From: JBDXHU01 sp039989475
Lineage (GTDB): Bacteria > Pseudomonadota > Gammaproteobacteria > Pseudomonadales > Halieaceae
DNA length: 64,000 nt
Direction of reading: 5' to 3'
NCBI GenBank assembly: GCA_039989475.1
Contig: JBDXHU010000010.1
Span: 1 to 64,000, forward strand
In this document: positions 25,247-33,587 of the stretch, piece after piece
Numbering within the stretch: the stretch's first letter is position 1
Layout of the letters: every line of letters starts with the position of its first letter
Position numbers and translations under genes: made by a program
Notes under the pieces: model-generated
What the model was told of the DNA's origin: nothing
The model's input: only the letters and a program-made list of their open reading frames with translations
Database searches by the model: none

Positions 25247-26022
25247 TGGACAACTACCAGATAGCGCGACGCGCCCAGATTGGCGTACTGATTCCTTCTA
25301 CCAATACCGGGGTCGAGTATGACCTGCTGAAATTCGCCCTCGATGGTGTGACCTGGCACCCCTCCCGCTTCTGGATTGAGTTGAAGAACTGGGCCGAGGA
25401 GAACGAGAAGACCGGCGAAGGTATAGACAATGTGTTTGAGCGTTTCCTGGACCTGATGCGAGGAGAGTTACCGCCCGCGATAGACAGCGTCATGAGCGCC
25501 AGGGTTTCCCACCTCATGCTGGGCATGTCTGCCGAGACCTTCTGGGGCGGCATGGCGGGCAATATCGAATTTGAAAAGGGTATTACCGACCAGATCGGTG
25601 ACCTGGGCCTGACCACTGGCGCCGGTGCTACACGCGACGCGCTGCACGCCTTCGGGGTAAAGACCCTGTCGGTGATCACGCCTTATCCACCCATAGGTGA
25701 CGCCAATGTGCGCCAGTTCTTCAGCGAAATTGGTTTCGAGGTGAAAGGTATTGCCGGGTTGGCGCGGCCCTCGGCCACAGCCATCGCCGAGACGTCCATC
25801 AAGCAAGTGATGGACGCAGTCAAACAGGTGGATGGCGACGATGTTGATGCCATCATCCAGTGCGGCACCAACCTGTCCACCGTGGATATTTTTCCTACCC
25901 TGGAGCTATGGCTGGAAAAACCCATGATTCCGATTAACGTGGCAACCATCTGGCACGCACTGCGCGCCTGTGGCGTTAATGACAAGATCACCGGTAAGGG
26001 CAGGCTGCTGGAAGAGTTCTGA
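25246..26022 (+). CDS. arylmalonate-decarboxylase/maleate-isomerase family protein
   Basis: 258 residues of the Asp/Glu racemase superfamily. RRAQIGVLIPSTNTGVEYD opens the protein as in maleate isomerase and arylmalonate decarboxylase. The second catalytic cysteine is present at Cys206 (IIQCGTNLST). The first-site loop is LGMSAETFWGG (about 92-102) and has no cysteine; two-cysteine racemases and isomerases need it, while arylmalonate decarboxylase has glycine there. This favours decarboxylase-like chemistry (inference). It is translationally coupled to the SDR and ends the Rieske operon. Confidence 0.78.
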   Translation: MDNYQIARRAQIGVLIPSTNTGVEYDLLKFALDGVTWHPSRFWIELKNWAEENEKTGEGIDNVFERFLDLMRGELPPAIDSVMSARVSHLMLGMSAETFWGGMAGNIEFEKGITDQIGDLGLTTGAGATRDALHAFGVKTLSVITPYPPIGDANVRQFFSEIGFEVKGIAGLARPSATAIAETSIKQVMDAVKQVDGDDVDAIIQCGTNLSTVDIFPTLELWLEKPMIPINVATIWHALRACGVNDKITGKGRLLEEF

Positions 26023-26102
26023 GCGCAGAATTTCACCTGGATGATTCTCAGGCAGCGGTCTGACATACTGAGGGCTGAGCATCTTTTTTGAGGATTGTAT
26101 TG

Positions 26103-26285
26103 ATGGCTAGATTAATTGTTTGTGCAATGGTGTTGGGCCTGGCGGCCTGTGGTGGCGCCAAAGACGAGAAACCAACCGGGGTCATTCCCCAGCACCAGCT
26201 CGATGCCATGAAAAAGGCCGAGAATGTTGAGGACGTGTTGCAGCAGGCGGAAGACAAGCGGCGCGAGGCAATGGACAACCAATAG
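26103..26285 (+). CDS. small lipoprotein
   Basis: 60 residues from the ATG at 26103. The signal peptide has lipobox LAAC. The mature 40-residue part is charged and helical (MKKAENVEDVLQQAEDKRRE). Small gammaproteobacterial lipoproteins of this style are common and unassigned. It is 80 bp after the decarboxylase-like gene, so it may or may not belong to that operon. Confidence 0.65.
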   Translation: MARLIVCAMVLGLAACGGAKDEKPTGVIPQHQLDAMKKAENVEDVLQQAEDKRREAMDNQ

Positions 26286-26289
26286 GCTC

Positions 26290-26342
26290 GCTCAGGGCTT
26301 TTTACGCGCTCAGGGCTGTTGATGCGCTCAGGGCTGTTACGC
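26290..26342. repeat. 18-bp tandem repeat at the 3' end of crp
   Basis: Three consecutive units begin GCTCAGGGCT at 26290, 26308 and 26326. The last overlaps the crp stop region. Read on the minus strand the units resemble the final codons of crp (…PERA), so they look like a local slip duplication of the gene end. They are downstream of the stop codon and not translated. Confidence 0.75.
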
Positions 26343-26996
26343 GCGTTCGGGGGTTTCCCTGGCCAGCAGTAGTTCGCGTTCACCGCGCACCACGATGGTG
26401 TGTCCGCTCACCTCGACTATTCCCGCTTGCTCCAGCTTCTTCAGCATGCGCCCGGCGACCTCGCGGGAGCAGCCGGCGATGCGGGCCAGTTCCTGGCGCG
26501 ATACTTTCAATTGCATACCGTCGGGGTGCGTCAGCGCGGCGGGCTCCTTGCACAGATCCAGCAGTGCATTGGTAATGCGGCCGCGGGCGTCAACAAAGGC
26601 AAGGTCGTGGAGCTTGCGCGTGGTTTGGGTCAGTCGCTCCGCCATCTGTGAACCAATAGCATAGAGCAGGTCGGGCACGCGGTCCTTGAGGGCGTGAAAG
26701 TCATCGTAAGACATTTCCGCAACTTCACATTCTGTCTTGGCCTGCACCGTGGCGTAACGCACTTTGTCCACGCGTTTGTATAAACCCATCTCGCCGAAAA
26801 AGTCGCCGGTGTTGACGTAGTTGAGGATCAAATCCTGGTCGTCTTCGCTCTTGATGCTGACCGCCAGCGCGCCAGACAGCACAAAGAAAAAAGAATCACT
26901 GGGCTCCCCGGCCTGGACTATGATGGCTCGGGCTTTATATGTACGGCGCTCGCAGTGCTCCAGGAACAGCTCAAGGTTGGGCAGCGAGGCATGCAT
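26337..26996 (-). CDS. crp: Crp/Vfr-type transcriptional regulator
   Basis: 219 residues from the ATG at 26996 (a TTG at 27011 is in frame). The cyclic-nucleotide domain includes FFGEMGLYKR and AKTECEVAEMSY. The C-terminal HTH SRQELARIAGCSREVAGRML keeps the Arg/Glu residues that read TGTGA half-sites in Crp. In the cAMP pocket, E. coli Arg82-Ser83 corresponds to Arg-Tyr (VRYATV), so the serine is missing, while the Thr127 equivalent (QTTRK) remains. It is likely a global carbon/energy regulator that may also influence the catabolic genes around it. Confidence 0.87.
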   Translation of the reverse strand: MHASLPNLELFLEHCERRTYKARAIIVQAGEPSDSFFFVLSGALAVSIKSEDDQDLILNYVNTGDFFGEMGLYKRVDKVRYATVQAKTECEVAEMSYDDFHALKDRVPDLLYAIGSQMAERLTQTTRKLHDLAFVDARGRITNALLDLCKEPAALTHPDGMQLKVSRQELARIAGCSREVAGRMLKKLEQAGIVEVSGHTIVVRGERELLLARETPERA

Positions 26997-27101
26997 CTGG
27001 GGGCTTATCAATGCAATATCCTGCTAGGTTATTGTTTTACTAAGTGTAAAGCCCTTGGCTCGCGCCCACCAGCGCTAATATTTCCCGGCTACGCCCCCCG
27101 T

Positions 27102-28409
27102 CTAGCCTGCGTCTGGCGGCGTTTGTACCCGCTTTCGTACCACCAGTCCCCACAGCAATACCAGCAGCGCGAAGCCACCAAACATAATAAACGGGGCTGC
27201 CTCGCGCCAGCTATCGAAGAGTGAGCCGCCCACCTTGCTGGCGACCATGATGCCGATGGCACCGGTCAGGTTGAACATTCCGATGACCGAGCCGCGAATA
27301 CGGGCCGGTGATTGTTGGGCGATCAGCACGGAACTGGTGATGATGCAGCCCACCTCTGACATGCCGATGAGGATGCCACAGGCGATCATGCCCATGCCGA
27401 AGGGGTTGTCGACGAAAATGGTGCCGCCATAGCCCAGGAAGGCCAGCAATAAGGTGAGGTTGAGCGCGCTGACTCGGTTGATCCGGTCGGTGAGAATGCC
27501 GAAAAATGGCGCGCTGATCAGTGCCATGGACTGTGTGATAGCGATGATGCCGCCGGCCTTGGCGAGGGCGTCGGCACGGCTCATACCCAGTACCAGGGTG
27601 CCATGGTTGGCCAGCCACAGGGTGAAGAAGGTGCCGACGATGGCGAGATTGCCGCGGGCGACAAAGGAGGCGAGGTAGGCCAGGGCGATGCCGGGATCGC
27701 GTGCCGCCGTGATGCCCTCCCGGGCTTGTGTGAGCCAACCCGCGTGCTCTTCATGGTGTGCGGCTTCTTTTTTACTGAGGCCGAACCACATCAGCACTGC
27801 GGTAACCAGGGTCAGCACGCCGATAATGCCGTAGGTGGAGTGGCCGGCTTCCAGAGGGCTCTGTCCGGCATCCTGGAATATGGCGGGTAGGCGCAATAAC
27901 ACCATCACCGTAATCAGGGCACCGACACCGTTGAAAAAGCCGAGCATGCCGGTGGCCTTGCCGCGACTTTTATCGGTTACGTAGTCGGCGATCAAGGTGA
28001 CGATCATCACGCTGTAGGCAGCGACCCCTGCGGCAAAGGCGATGCGCGCCAGCATCAGTGATTGATAGCTGTCGGCATGGGGATACATGAAAATGCCAAG
28101 CGACATGATCAGGTAGCCGATGGCCATAATGGGCCGGCGTCCCACCTTGTCAGACAGGTTGCCCCAGACACCCACCATGGCGATGATGACTACCTCGCCC
28201 CAGAACGACAGGTTGCCGCTCATTACACCCTGTTCTCGCTCGGGAACGTGCAGGAACTCGGTGAGCAGGTAGGGCTGCAGCTGCGGTACGAAAGTGGAAA
28301 GCAAAATGCCGGTCAGGCAGGCCCAGTAAAAGGTCACCATGTTGAAGCCGTTGGTGTTGCCTGCCAGGCTCATGCCGAGGAAGCGATTTCCCGCAGTGGT
28401 GTCAGTCAT
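27102..28409 (-). CDS. major facilitator superfamily transporter
   Basis: 435 residues, 12 predicted transmembrane helices, with the MFS loop motif GNLSDKVGRRPIMAIGY between helices 2 and 3. The N terminus includes a hydrophilic NTNGFNM segment. It likely moves a small organic molecule across the inner membrane. It lies 51 bp after the membrane-protein gene at 28461, and together they diverge from the TonB-receptor operon. That spacer holds a copy of the shared operator motif, so it may import what the receptor brings into the periplasm, or export a by-product. Confidence 0.85.
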   Translation of the reverse strand: MTDTTAGNRFLGMSLAGNTNGFNMVTFYWACLTGILLSTFVPQLQPYLLTEFLHVPEREQGVMSGNLSFWGEVVIIAMVGVWGNLSDKVGRRPIMAIGYLIMSLGIFMYPHADSYQSLMLARIAFAAGVAAYSVMIVTLIADYVTDKSRGKATGMLGFFNGVGALITVMVLLRLPAIFQDAGQSPLEAGHSTYGIIGVLTLVTAVLMWFGLSKKEAAHHEEHAGWLTQAREGITAARDPGIALAYLASFVARGNLAIVGTFFTLWLANHGTLVLGMSRADALAKAGGIIAITQSMALISAPFFGILTDRINRVSALNLTLLLAFLGYGGTIFVDNPFGMGMIACGILIGMSEVGCIITSSVLIAQQSPARIRGSVIGMFNLTGAIGIMVASKVGGSLFDSWREAAPFIMFGGFALLVLLWGLVVRKRVQTPPDAG

Positions 28410-28460
28410 AGGATATTTTCCAGTTGATTGTTTTTATCGTTACAGGTGTTTTTCACAATA

Positions 28461-29138
28461 TTATACGGTGGCATTGGTCGATGGTATGACTCGTCGCAGG
28501 CGCCACACCGCGAGCGCAAAGCTGCCGTGGGCCAGGGTGTTAAGGCATTCCGCCAGCCACTGTAGCGGCGCTGAGCCGGCGGAAATCCTCGATAAACCGC
28601 TCAACGACAGGATAATGAGGATGCTGAACAGAAAAATCAGCGCGGTCACTCGGTCTCGCAGACGCCAGCTGAGGCGGATTAACAGGGTGCTCATGCTGAT
28701 GTTGGCGACAGAGGCAGCGGCCAGTAGCAGGAAAAACCAGGCGCGTCCTTCCTGTGTCATACCCAGCACCAGACTGCCTGCCATTATTGGTGCAATCAGC
28801 AGCGCTGCCCATAGGGCCGGCTTTACCGGGGCGTTACCGCCAGCCCAGCGATAGCTGGCGCTACCCACATGACAGGCCATGATGAGCATGCCCGGTGCCA
28901 TCAGGATAAACAGCAGGTGGCTCAGTAACTCGATATTGCTGTGGCTCAGGGCCCAGACCAGCTTCCAGCTGGCCTTGCTCAGGCCACCGGCGGCGACCAG
29001 TGCCACTGCCGCCAGCATTAGCGGTCTGGCAGTGGGCAGCACCTGGCTCAGCAGGCCGGCCAGCAGGTATAGGCCCAGGGCCGAAAGTGCCACCGGGATG
29101 TAGTCAAACAGTGCCAGGCCCAGTCCATAGTCTTCCAC
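28461..29138 (-). CDS. unrecognised polytopic membrane protein
   Basis: 225 residues with about seven hydrophobic segments, for example VALSALGLYLLAGLLSQVL, LLFILMAPGMLIMACHVG and ALIFLFSILIILSLSGL. I do not recognise a family. It is divergent from the TonB-receptor operon and followed closely by the MFS gene, so it probably shares their regulation through the motif at 29175. A transport-accessory or sensor role is possible but has no direct support. Confidence 0.6.
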   Translation of the reverse strand: MEDYGLGLALFDYIPVALSALGLYLLAGLLSQVLPTARPLMLAAVALVAAGGLSKASWKLVWALSHSNIELLSHLLFILMAPGMLIMACHVGSASYRWAGGNAPVKPALWAALLIAPIMAGSLVLGMTQEGRAWFFLLLAAASVANISMSTLLIRLSWRLRDRVTALIFLFSILIILSLSGLSRISAGSAPLQWLAECLNTLAHGSFALAVWRLRRVIPSTNATV

Positions 29139-29174
29139 AAATGTCTCACTTTTGGGTCGCGTTATTGATCAAAA

Positions 29175-29190
29175 GATATAATGATAGTAT
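29175..29190 (+). promoter_or_regulatory. operator-like motif copy E
   Basis: GATATAATGATAGTAT. Its first 12 bases equal those of copy A; the right arm is weaker. It sits in the 110-bp divergent spacer, 59 bp before the TonB-receptor start and 37 bp before the membrane-protein start, so it could control both directions. Confidence 0.55.
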
Positions 29191-29248
29191 TTTAGGTCAA
29201 TTAGAACTAAAAATGCTGATTTTCACATCCATGTCGGGGGACTGGACC

Positions 29249-31867
29249 ATGTTAAAAAGAAAAAGCCTGGCGCTATTGATAGCGCTTGCATCCATGCAGG
29301 GTGCTGCCCAAGCGCAATCTCCGGAGGGCGCAATAAATCTGGAAGAGATCATTATCACCGCGCGCAAGCGGGCTGAATCTGTGCAGGATGTTCCGCTCAC
29401 GGTAGTGCCATTCCAGTCGGAGCAGCTGCAATTGCGCGATATCCAGACCCTGGAAGACCTGGCCACGAACACCATTGGCATGAGCTATAACGGCGGGGTT
29501 AGCTCCGGTGTGCAGGGGTCTGCCACACTGCGTGGACTGGCCACCAACTTCGTGCAGGACCGGTTCCAGAACGTTGGAATTTACCTCGATGGGATCTACC
29601 TGCAGCGCCAGAGCATGATGAATGTCGGCATGGTCGACCTGGCCCGGGTGGAAATCATCAAAGGCCCGCAGAACGCCCTTTATGGCCGTAATGCCTTTGC
29701 TGGCGCGATTAACTACATCACCCAGAAGCCGAGTGAGGAATTCGAGGCCTATTTTCTGACTACCCAGGGCAGCGATGAGCGCGAGGACTACCGGGCCGCT
29801 TTCAGTGGCACCCTGGTCGAGAACCTGGCTTACGCGCGGGTCGCCTATGGCAGAAGTGATTTCGACGGGGCCAATAAAAACCCCCATCCCTTCGCCGGTG
29901 TGCCTTCCCCGGGTTTTCACAATGAAGACAACCTGGGCGGCTGGAATGACGAAACCTACAGCGCTTCACTGCTGTTCACCCCGGTGCAATCAGTGGAGCT
30001 GTCACTTAACTATTTCGATACCCAGTTGCGGCGGGAATTCCAGCCCAGTTACTTCTTGAATGGTGTGCAGCAGGTAGCGAATTTCGGCACCTCCAAGTTC
30101 GACGATATGAACTACAACACCAAGACCCTGCAGGTGCAGAATGGTCCCTTTACCCAGGAGTTTACCGGTAACACCCTGTGGAAAGGCAAGCTGCCGGAAA
30201 CGCCCAAAGACGGTCGTTACATCGCTGGCGGAGCGCCACAGGAGGACCAGACCATCTGGGGTGCGGTAGATCCCCGCGCTTATGGCTCTGAAGCCAACAG
30301 CCAGATATTTAATGCCGACTTGAGCTGGGACATCACCGACAGCTGGAACCTCGAATACCTGTATGGCTATGTCGATCACAAGTCGCGTACCGCCGGCCCC
30401 TCCCAGCGCGATGCGCAGGAAGGCTCCATTTACAATGATGTGATCCAGGAGATTCACTCCTCGGACTTCAGCTCCCGGCCCAACTCCGACCTGGATACGC
30501 ACAGCCACGAACTGCGGCTGGCCTGGAATGGCAGCGAGCGCATGTACGCGTCCCTTGGCGTCTTTTACAGCGATACCAATGACGAGTCCTATGATGTCAC
30601 TGTCTTCGCTCCGGTCTGTGGCGAGCGCGACGTCAATAACAGTGGCAGCAATAGCGATGAAATAGCCAATTGCGGCCTGCGCATCCAACCCGGCATGCCC
30701 TCACCGCTGGATGACGCCAGCTTTCTTGGCATTCTCGATTTCTTCAATAACAACTGGAACGGTGCGCGCGCCAATGACACCCAGTACGACGACGAAATCT
30801 GGGCGGCCTTTCTAGAGGCCTCTTATGACATCCGCGAGAACCTGACCCTGCGTGCGGAGCTGCGCTATACCGAAGAGGATCGCAAGATAAAGCGGCTTAC
30901 TGACATCTTCGGCTTGGCACCGGGCGAGGTGGGTACCGGCCAGGGTGTGACCGGCCAGGTCGAGGTGGAGTCCACTATAGTGGTGCCGGAAGATGACAAA
31001 ACGTTCGATTATTTCGCCCCGCGCCTGAGCATCGACTGGTCCTGGAGCGACGACAATATGCTCTACGCCTTCGCGGCCAAGGGGGTGAAGTCCGGCGGCT
31101 TCAACAACTCTACCTCAACGGCTGATTTGACCTATGACGAGGAAGACAACTGGACCTATGAAATCGGCAGCAAGAACAACTTTTTTGACAACCGCCTGAC
31201 CCTCAACGGGGCCTTGTTCTACGTGGACTGGACCGACCTGCAGGGCAACCTGAGTCCGACCGTGCAGAGCCAGAATTCCAATACGGTGATTGGCAATATT
31301 GGTGATGCCACCAACTTCGGTATCGAGCTGGACGGCACCTACCGGTTTAACGATAACTGGAGCGTCGATTTCGGCTATACCTGGATCAATCCGGAATATG
31401 ACGACACTGATTACGATGCGGCCCAGCGCTACTACTATTACGACTGTCCGGTGGATGTGATCCCCGCCGAGGACCCCAACAATCCCGGTGAGGCCTTCCT
31501 CTGTGGCGACACCGATGTTAATGGCAATCAGTTGGCACGCACCTCCGAGCAGCAGGCGCTGGGCGCGATAAACTTTGTTGATGACTTTGGCGGCTGGACT
31601 GTGCGGGCGCGGATTGATGGCAAGTATCAGTCCAAGCAGTACATCACTCCGCTGAATGAGGGCTATATCGATGCTCGCACCTTGTATAACGGTCAGCTCA
31701 ACTTGCTCAGCCCGGAAGGGCATTGGGACATGACCCTCTGGGCCAAGAACCTGACCGACGAGAACTACGTGCAAAGTGTGTTCGCCATTGCCCTGTTCAA
31801 CAACCTGCTGGTTGCCGGCGGCCAGGAACGCACCTGGGGTGCCACTGTGAAATATAACTTCAAGTAA
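29249..31867 (+). CDS. TonB-dependent outer-membrane receptor 1
   Basis: 872 residues from the ATG at 29249, after a GGGGG tract. A signal peptide ends near AAQAQS, followed by the TonB-box-like region EEIIITARKRAESVQDVPL typical of marine proteobacterial receptors. The plug has TLRGLA and VEIIKGPQNALYGRNAFAGAI; the beta-barrel ends with an aromatic residue followed by Lys (YNFK). It should import a large or scarce substrate using TonB energy. The stop TAA overlaps the nitrilase ATG, so it is translationally coupled to a nine-gene catabolic operon. Confidence 0.92.
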   Translation: MLKRKSLALLIALASMQGAAQAQSPEGAINLEEIIITARKRAESVQDVPLTVVPFQSEQLQLRDIQTLEDLATNTIGMSYNGGVSSGVQGSATLRGLATNFVQDRFQNVGIYLDGIYLQRQSMMNVGMVDLARVEIIKGPQNALYGRNAFAGAINYITQKPSEEFEAYFLTTQGSDEREDYRAAFSGTLVENLAYARVAYGRSDFDGANKNPHPFAGVPSPGFHNEDNLGGWNDETYSASLLFTPVQSVELSLNYFDTQLRREFQPSYFLNGVQQVANFGTSKFDDMNYNTKTLQVQNGPFTQEFTGNTLWKGKLPETPKDGRYIAGGAPQEDQTIWGAVDPRAYGSEANSQIFNADLSWDITDSWNLEYLYGYVDHKSRTAGPSQRDAQEGSIYNDVIQEIHSSDFSSRPNSDLDTHSHELRLAWNGSERMYASLGVFYSDTNDESYDVTVFAPVCGERDVNNSGSNSDEIANCGLRIQPGMPSPLDDASFLGILDFFNNNWNGARANDTQYDDEIWAAFLEASYDIRENLTLRAELRYTEEDRKIKRLTDIFGLAPGEVGTGQGVTGQVEVESTIVVPEDDKTFDYFAPRLSIDWSWSDDNMLYAFAAKGVKSGGFNNSTSTADLTYDEEDNWTYEIGSKNNFFDNRLTLNGALFYVDWTDLQGNLSPTVQSQNSNTVIGNIGDATNFGIELDGTYRFNDNWSVDFGYTWINPEYDDTDYDAAQRYYYYDCPVDVIPAEDPNNPGEAFLCGDTDVNGNQLARTSEQQALGAINFVDDFGGWTVRARIDGKYQSKQYITPLNEGYIDARTLYNGQLNLLSPEGHWDMTLWAKNLTDENYVQSVFAIALFNNLLVAGGQERTWGATVKYNFK

Positions 31868-33555
31868 TGCGGGTCGCGGTAGGCCAGTGTGCGATTGGTG
31901 CCGATCTCGATCAGAACCTGGCCAGCTGCCAGCGCCTGCTCGATGCGGCCGCCGCGGTAAATGCAGACCTGGTGGTGCTGCCGGAATTCAGTAACCACCT
32001 GTCCTGGTATGAAGACCAGGCGCATTGTTACTCGGTCTCGCTGGAGCTGGATGGTGAATGGCTGCAGGCCATTGCCGCCAAAGCGAAGCAAATCAACGCC
32101 TATGTTGTTGTCAATTGTACGCTGCGCCGCGAGCAGCCCTCATGTACCGGTACCAGTTTGCTCTACAGCCCGCAGGGAGAGTTGTTGGCCAGCAGTGACA
32201 AACAGGTGCTGATCGGCCACGAAAATGACTTCCTGCAAAAAGCCGCTCAGCCAGGCCCGATAGTTGATACTGAGTTTGGGCGACTGGGTCTCTATGCCTG
32301 TATGGATGGGGTGATCAACGAAACACCGCGCTGCCTCGCCCTGCGCGGCGGCCAATTACTTTGCAATAGCCTCAACTCCTTCGCCACCGATGAGGGCTCA
32401 TTGCATATTCCTGTGCGTGCTGCTGAAAACAAGGTATTTGTCGCTGCCGCCAACAAAGTCGGGCCATTGATTCCCGAGGCGATAATTGAGCCGGTGTCGC
32501 AAGAGACCGGCATCCCGGTAAGCTTCCTGATGGGGGCGGGGGAAAGCCAGATTGTTGCCCCGGACGGCACTGTCCTGGCCAGAGCCAGCCTCGACCAGGA
32601 GGAAGTGGTTTTTGCTGACATAGAATTGTCAGAGGCCGACAACAAGCTGCGTCCCGATGGTACTGATATTTTTGAGACACGCCGCCCGGCACTGTACCAG
32701 GCTCTGGCGCAGGACCCGGCCGGACAGGAGCTCAGCTGCGACAGTGCTGAAACGGCACAGGCCGCCCTGATTCAATTGAGTCGTGTTGGTGCCGATGCGC
32801 CAGCCGAAGCCGGCGAGCGTATCGCCGCCGCGTTCGCAGCTGGCGCCCAATTGCTGGTATTGCCGCCCTTGTTCTTCCTGGAGCAGCAGCAGGTAGTCGA
32901 TGTGGCCGCAGCGCGAGAGGATTCCCAGGCCATGATTGATTTCCTGGCCAGCTGCTGCGGCACTGATCAGTACCTGGCTACCAGCATGGTGCTGGGCGAA
33001 CCGGCCCAGCTTTGCGCGGTGTTGATAGGCGAGCGGGGCCTGGTCTTGCAGCAGGGCCAAATGCACAAGAGTGAACGCTATAGCTGGTCGGCCCTGGTCG
33101 ATCGGGTCGAATCCTGTGACCTGGGGTTTAGTCGCCTGGCGCTACTCACGTCCGATGATGCCTGTCTGCCCGAGTCATTCAGGCTGGCGGCCCTGGCGGG
33201 AGCTGATACTGTCATTGTGCCCAGCCTGGCGCTGGAACAGTGGGAGCTGGATACCGGTTTGCTGGAACGCTCGGCAGAGAACCGCGTTAACCTGCTGGCG
33301 GCGGCGCAGGCCTCGGAATTGGGTAATAGTATGGCCACCAGCCTGACCCGGGATTTCACCGTACTGACACCCTGGAAAGAGCGGGCCTTCGACGGGCTGC
33401 TCAGTCAGCCACCAGTATTCGTGGCGGATAGTGCAGCAGGCGCAACCCATATTGAAATCCATCCGCGTTGCGCCGAAAACAAGGTAGTGTCGCGGGGTAC
33501 CGATCTACTGGCCGGGCGTCCCTGGCAGTTATTGGAGCCAATTTGTGGCAGTTGA
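31867..33555 (+). CDS. tandem nitrilase-superfamily (carbon-nitrogen hydrolase) protein
   Basis: 562 residues, about twice a usual nitrilase. The N-terminal domain keeps the catalytic triad: Glu40 (VVLPEFS), Lys112 (SSDKQVLIGHEN) and Cys145 (GLYACMDGV). The second half (from about 290) repeats the fold, but PPLFF replaces the glutamate segment and LLTSDDACLP the cysteine segment; only a Lys (QMHKSERYSW) remains. The second domain is probably non-catalytic. The active half should cleave an amide or nitrile C-N bond. It is coupled to the receptor gene by a one-base overlap. Confidence 0.85.
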   Translation: MRVAVGQCAIGADLDQNLASCQRLLDAAAAVNADLVVLPEFSNHLSWYEDQAHCYSVSLELDGEWLQAIAAKAKQINAYVVVNCTLRREQPSCTGTSLLYSPQGELLASSDKQVLIGHENDFLQKAAQPGPIVDTEFGRLGLYACMDGVINETPRCLALRGGQLLCNSLNSFATDEGSLHIPVRAAENKVFVAAANKVGPLIPEAIIEPVSQETGIPVSFLMGAGESQIVAPDGTVLARASLDQEEVVFADIELSEADNKLRPDGTDIFETRRPALYQALAQDPAGQELSCDSAETAQAALIQLSRVGADAPAEAGERIAAAFAAGAQLLVLPPLFFLEQQQVVDVAAAREDSQAMIDFLASCCGTDQYLATSMVLGEPAQLCAVLIGERGLVLQQGQMHKSERYSWSALVDRVESCDLGFSRLALLTSDDACLPESFRLAALAGADTVIVPSLALEQWELDTGLLERSAENRVNLLAAAQASELGNSMATSLTRDFTVLTPWKERAFDGLLSQPPVFVADSAAGATHIEIHPRCAENKVVSRGTDLLAGRPWQLLEPICGS

Positions 33556-33587
33556 TTGCCGCCGTGTAGCCCGAAGAGGAAATTCCT

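Noticed and set aside
29000..29248. 5' extension of the TonB receptor frame
   Set aside because: It runs into the divergent membrane-protein gene and has no signal peptide; the ATG at 29249 starts a proper one.
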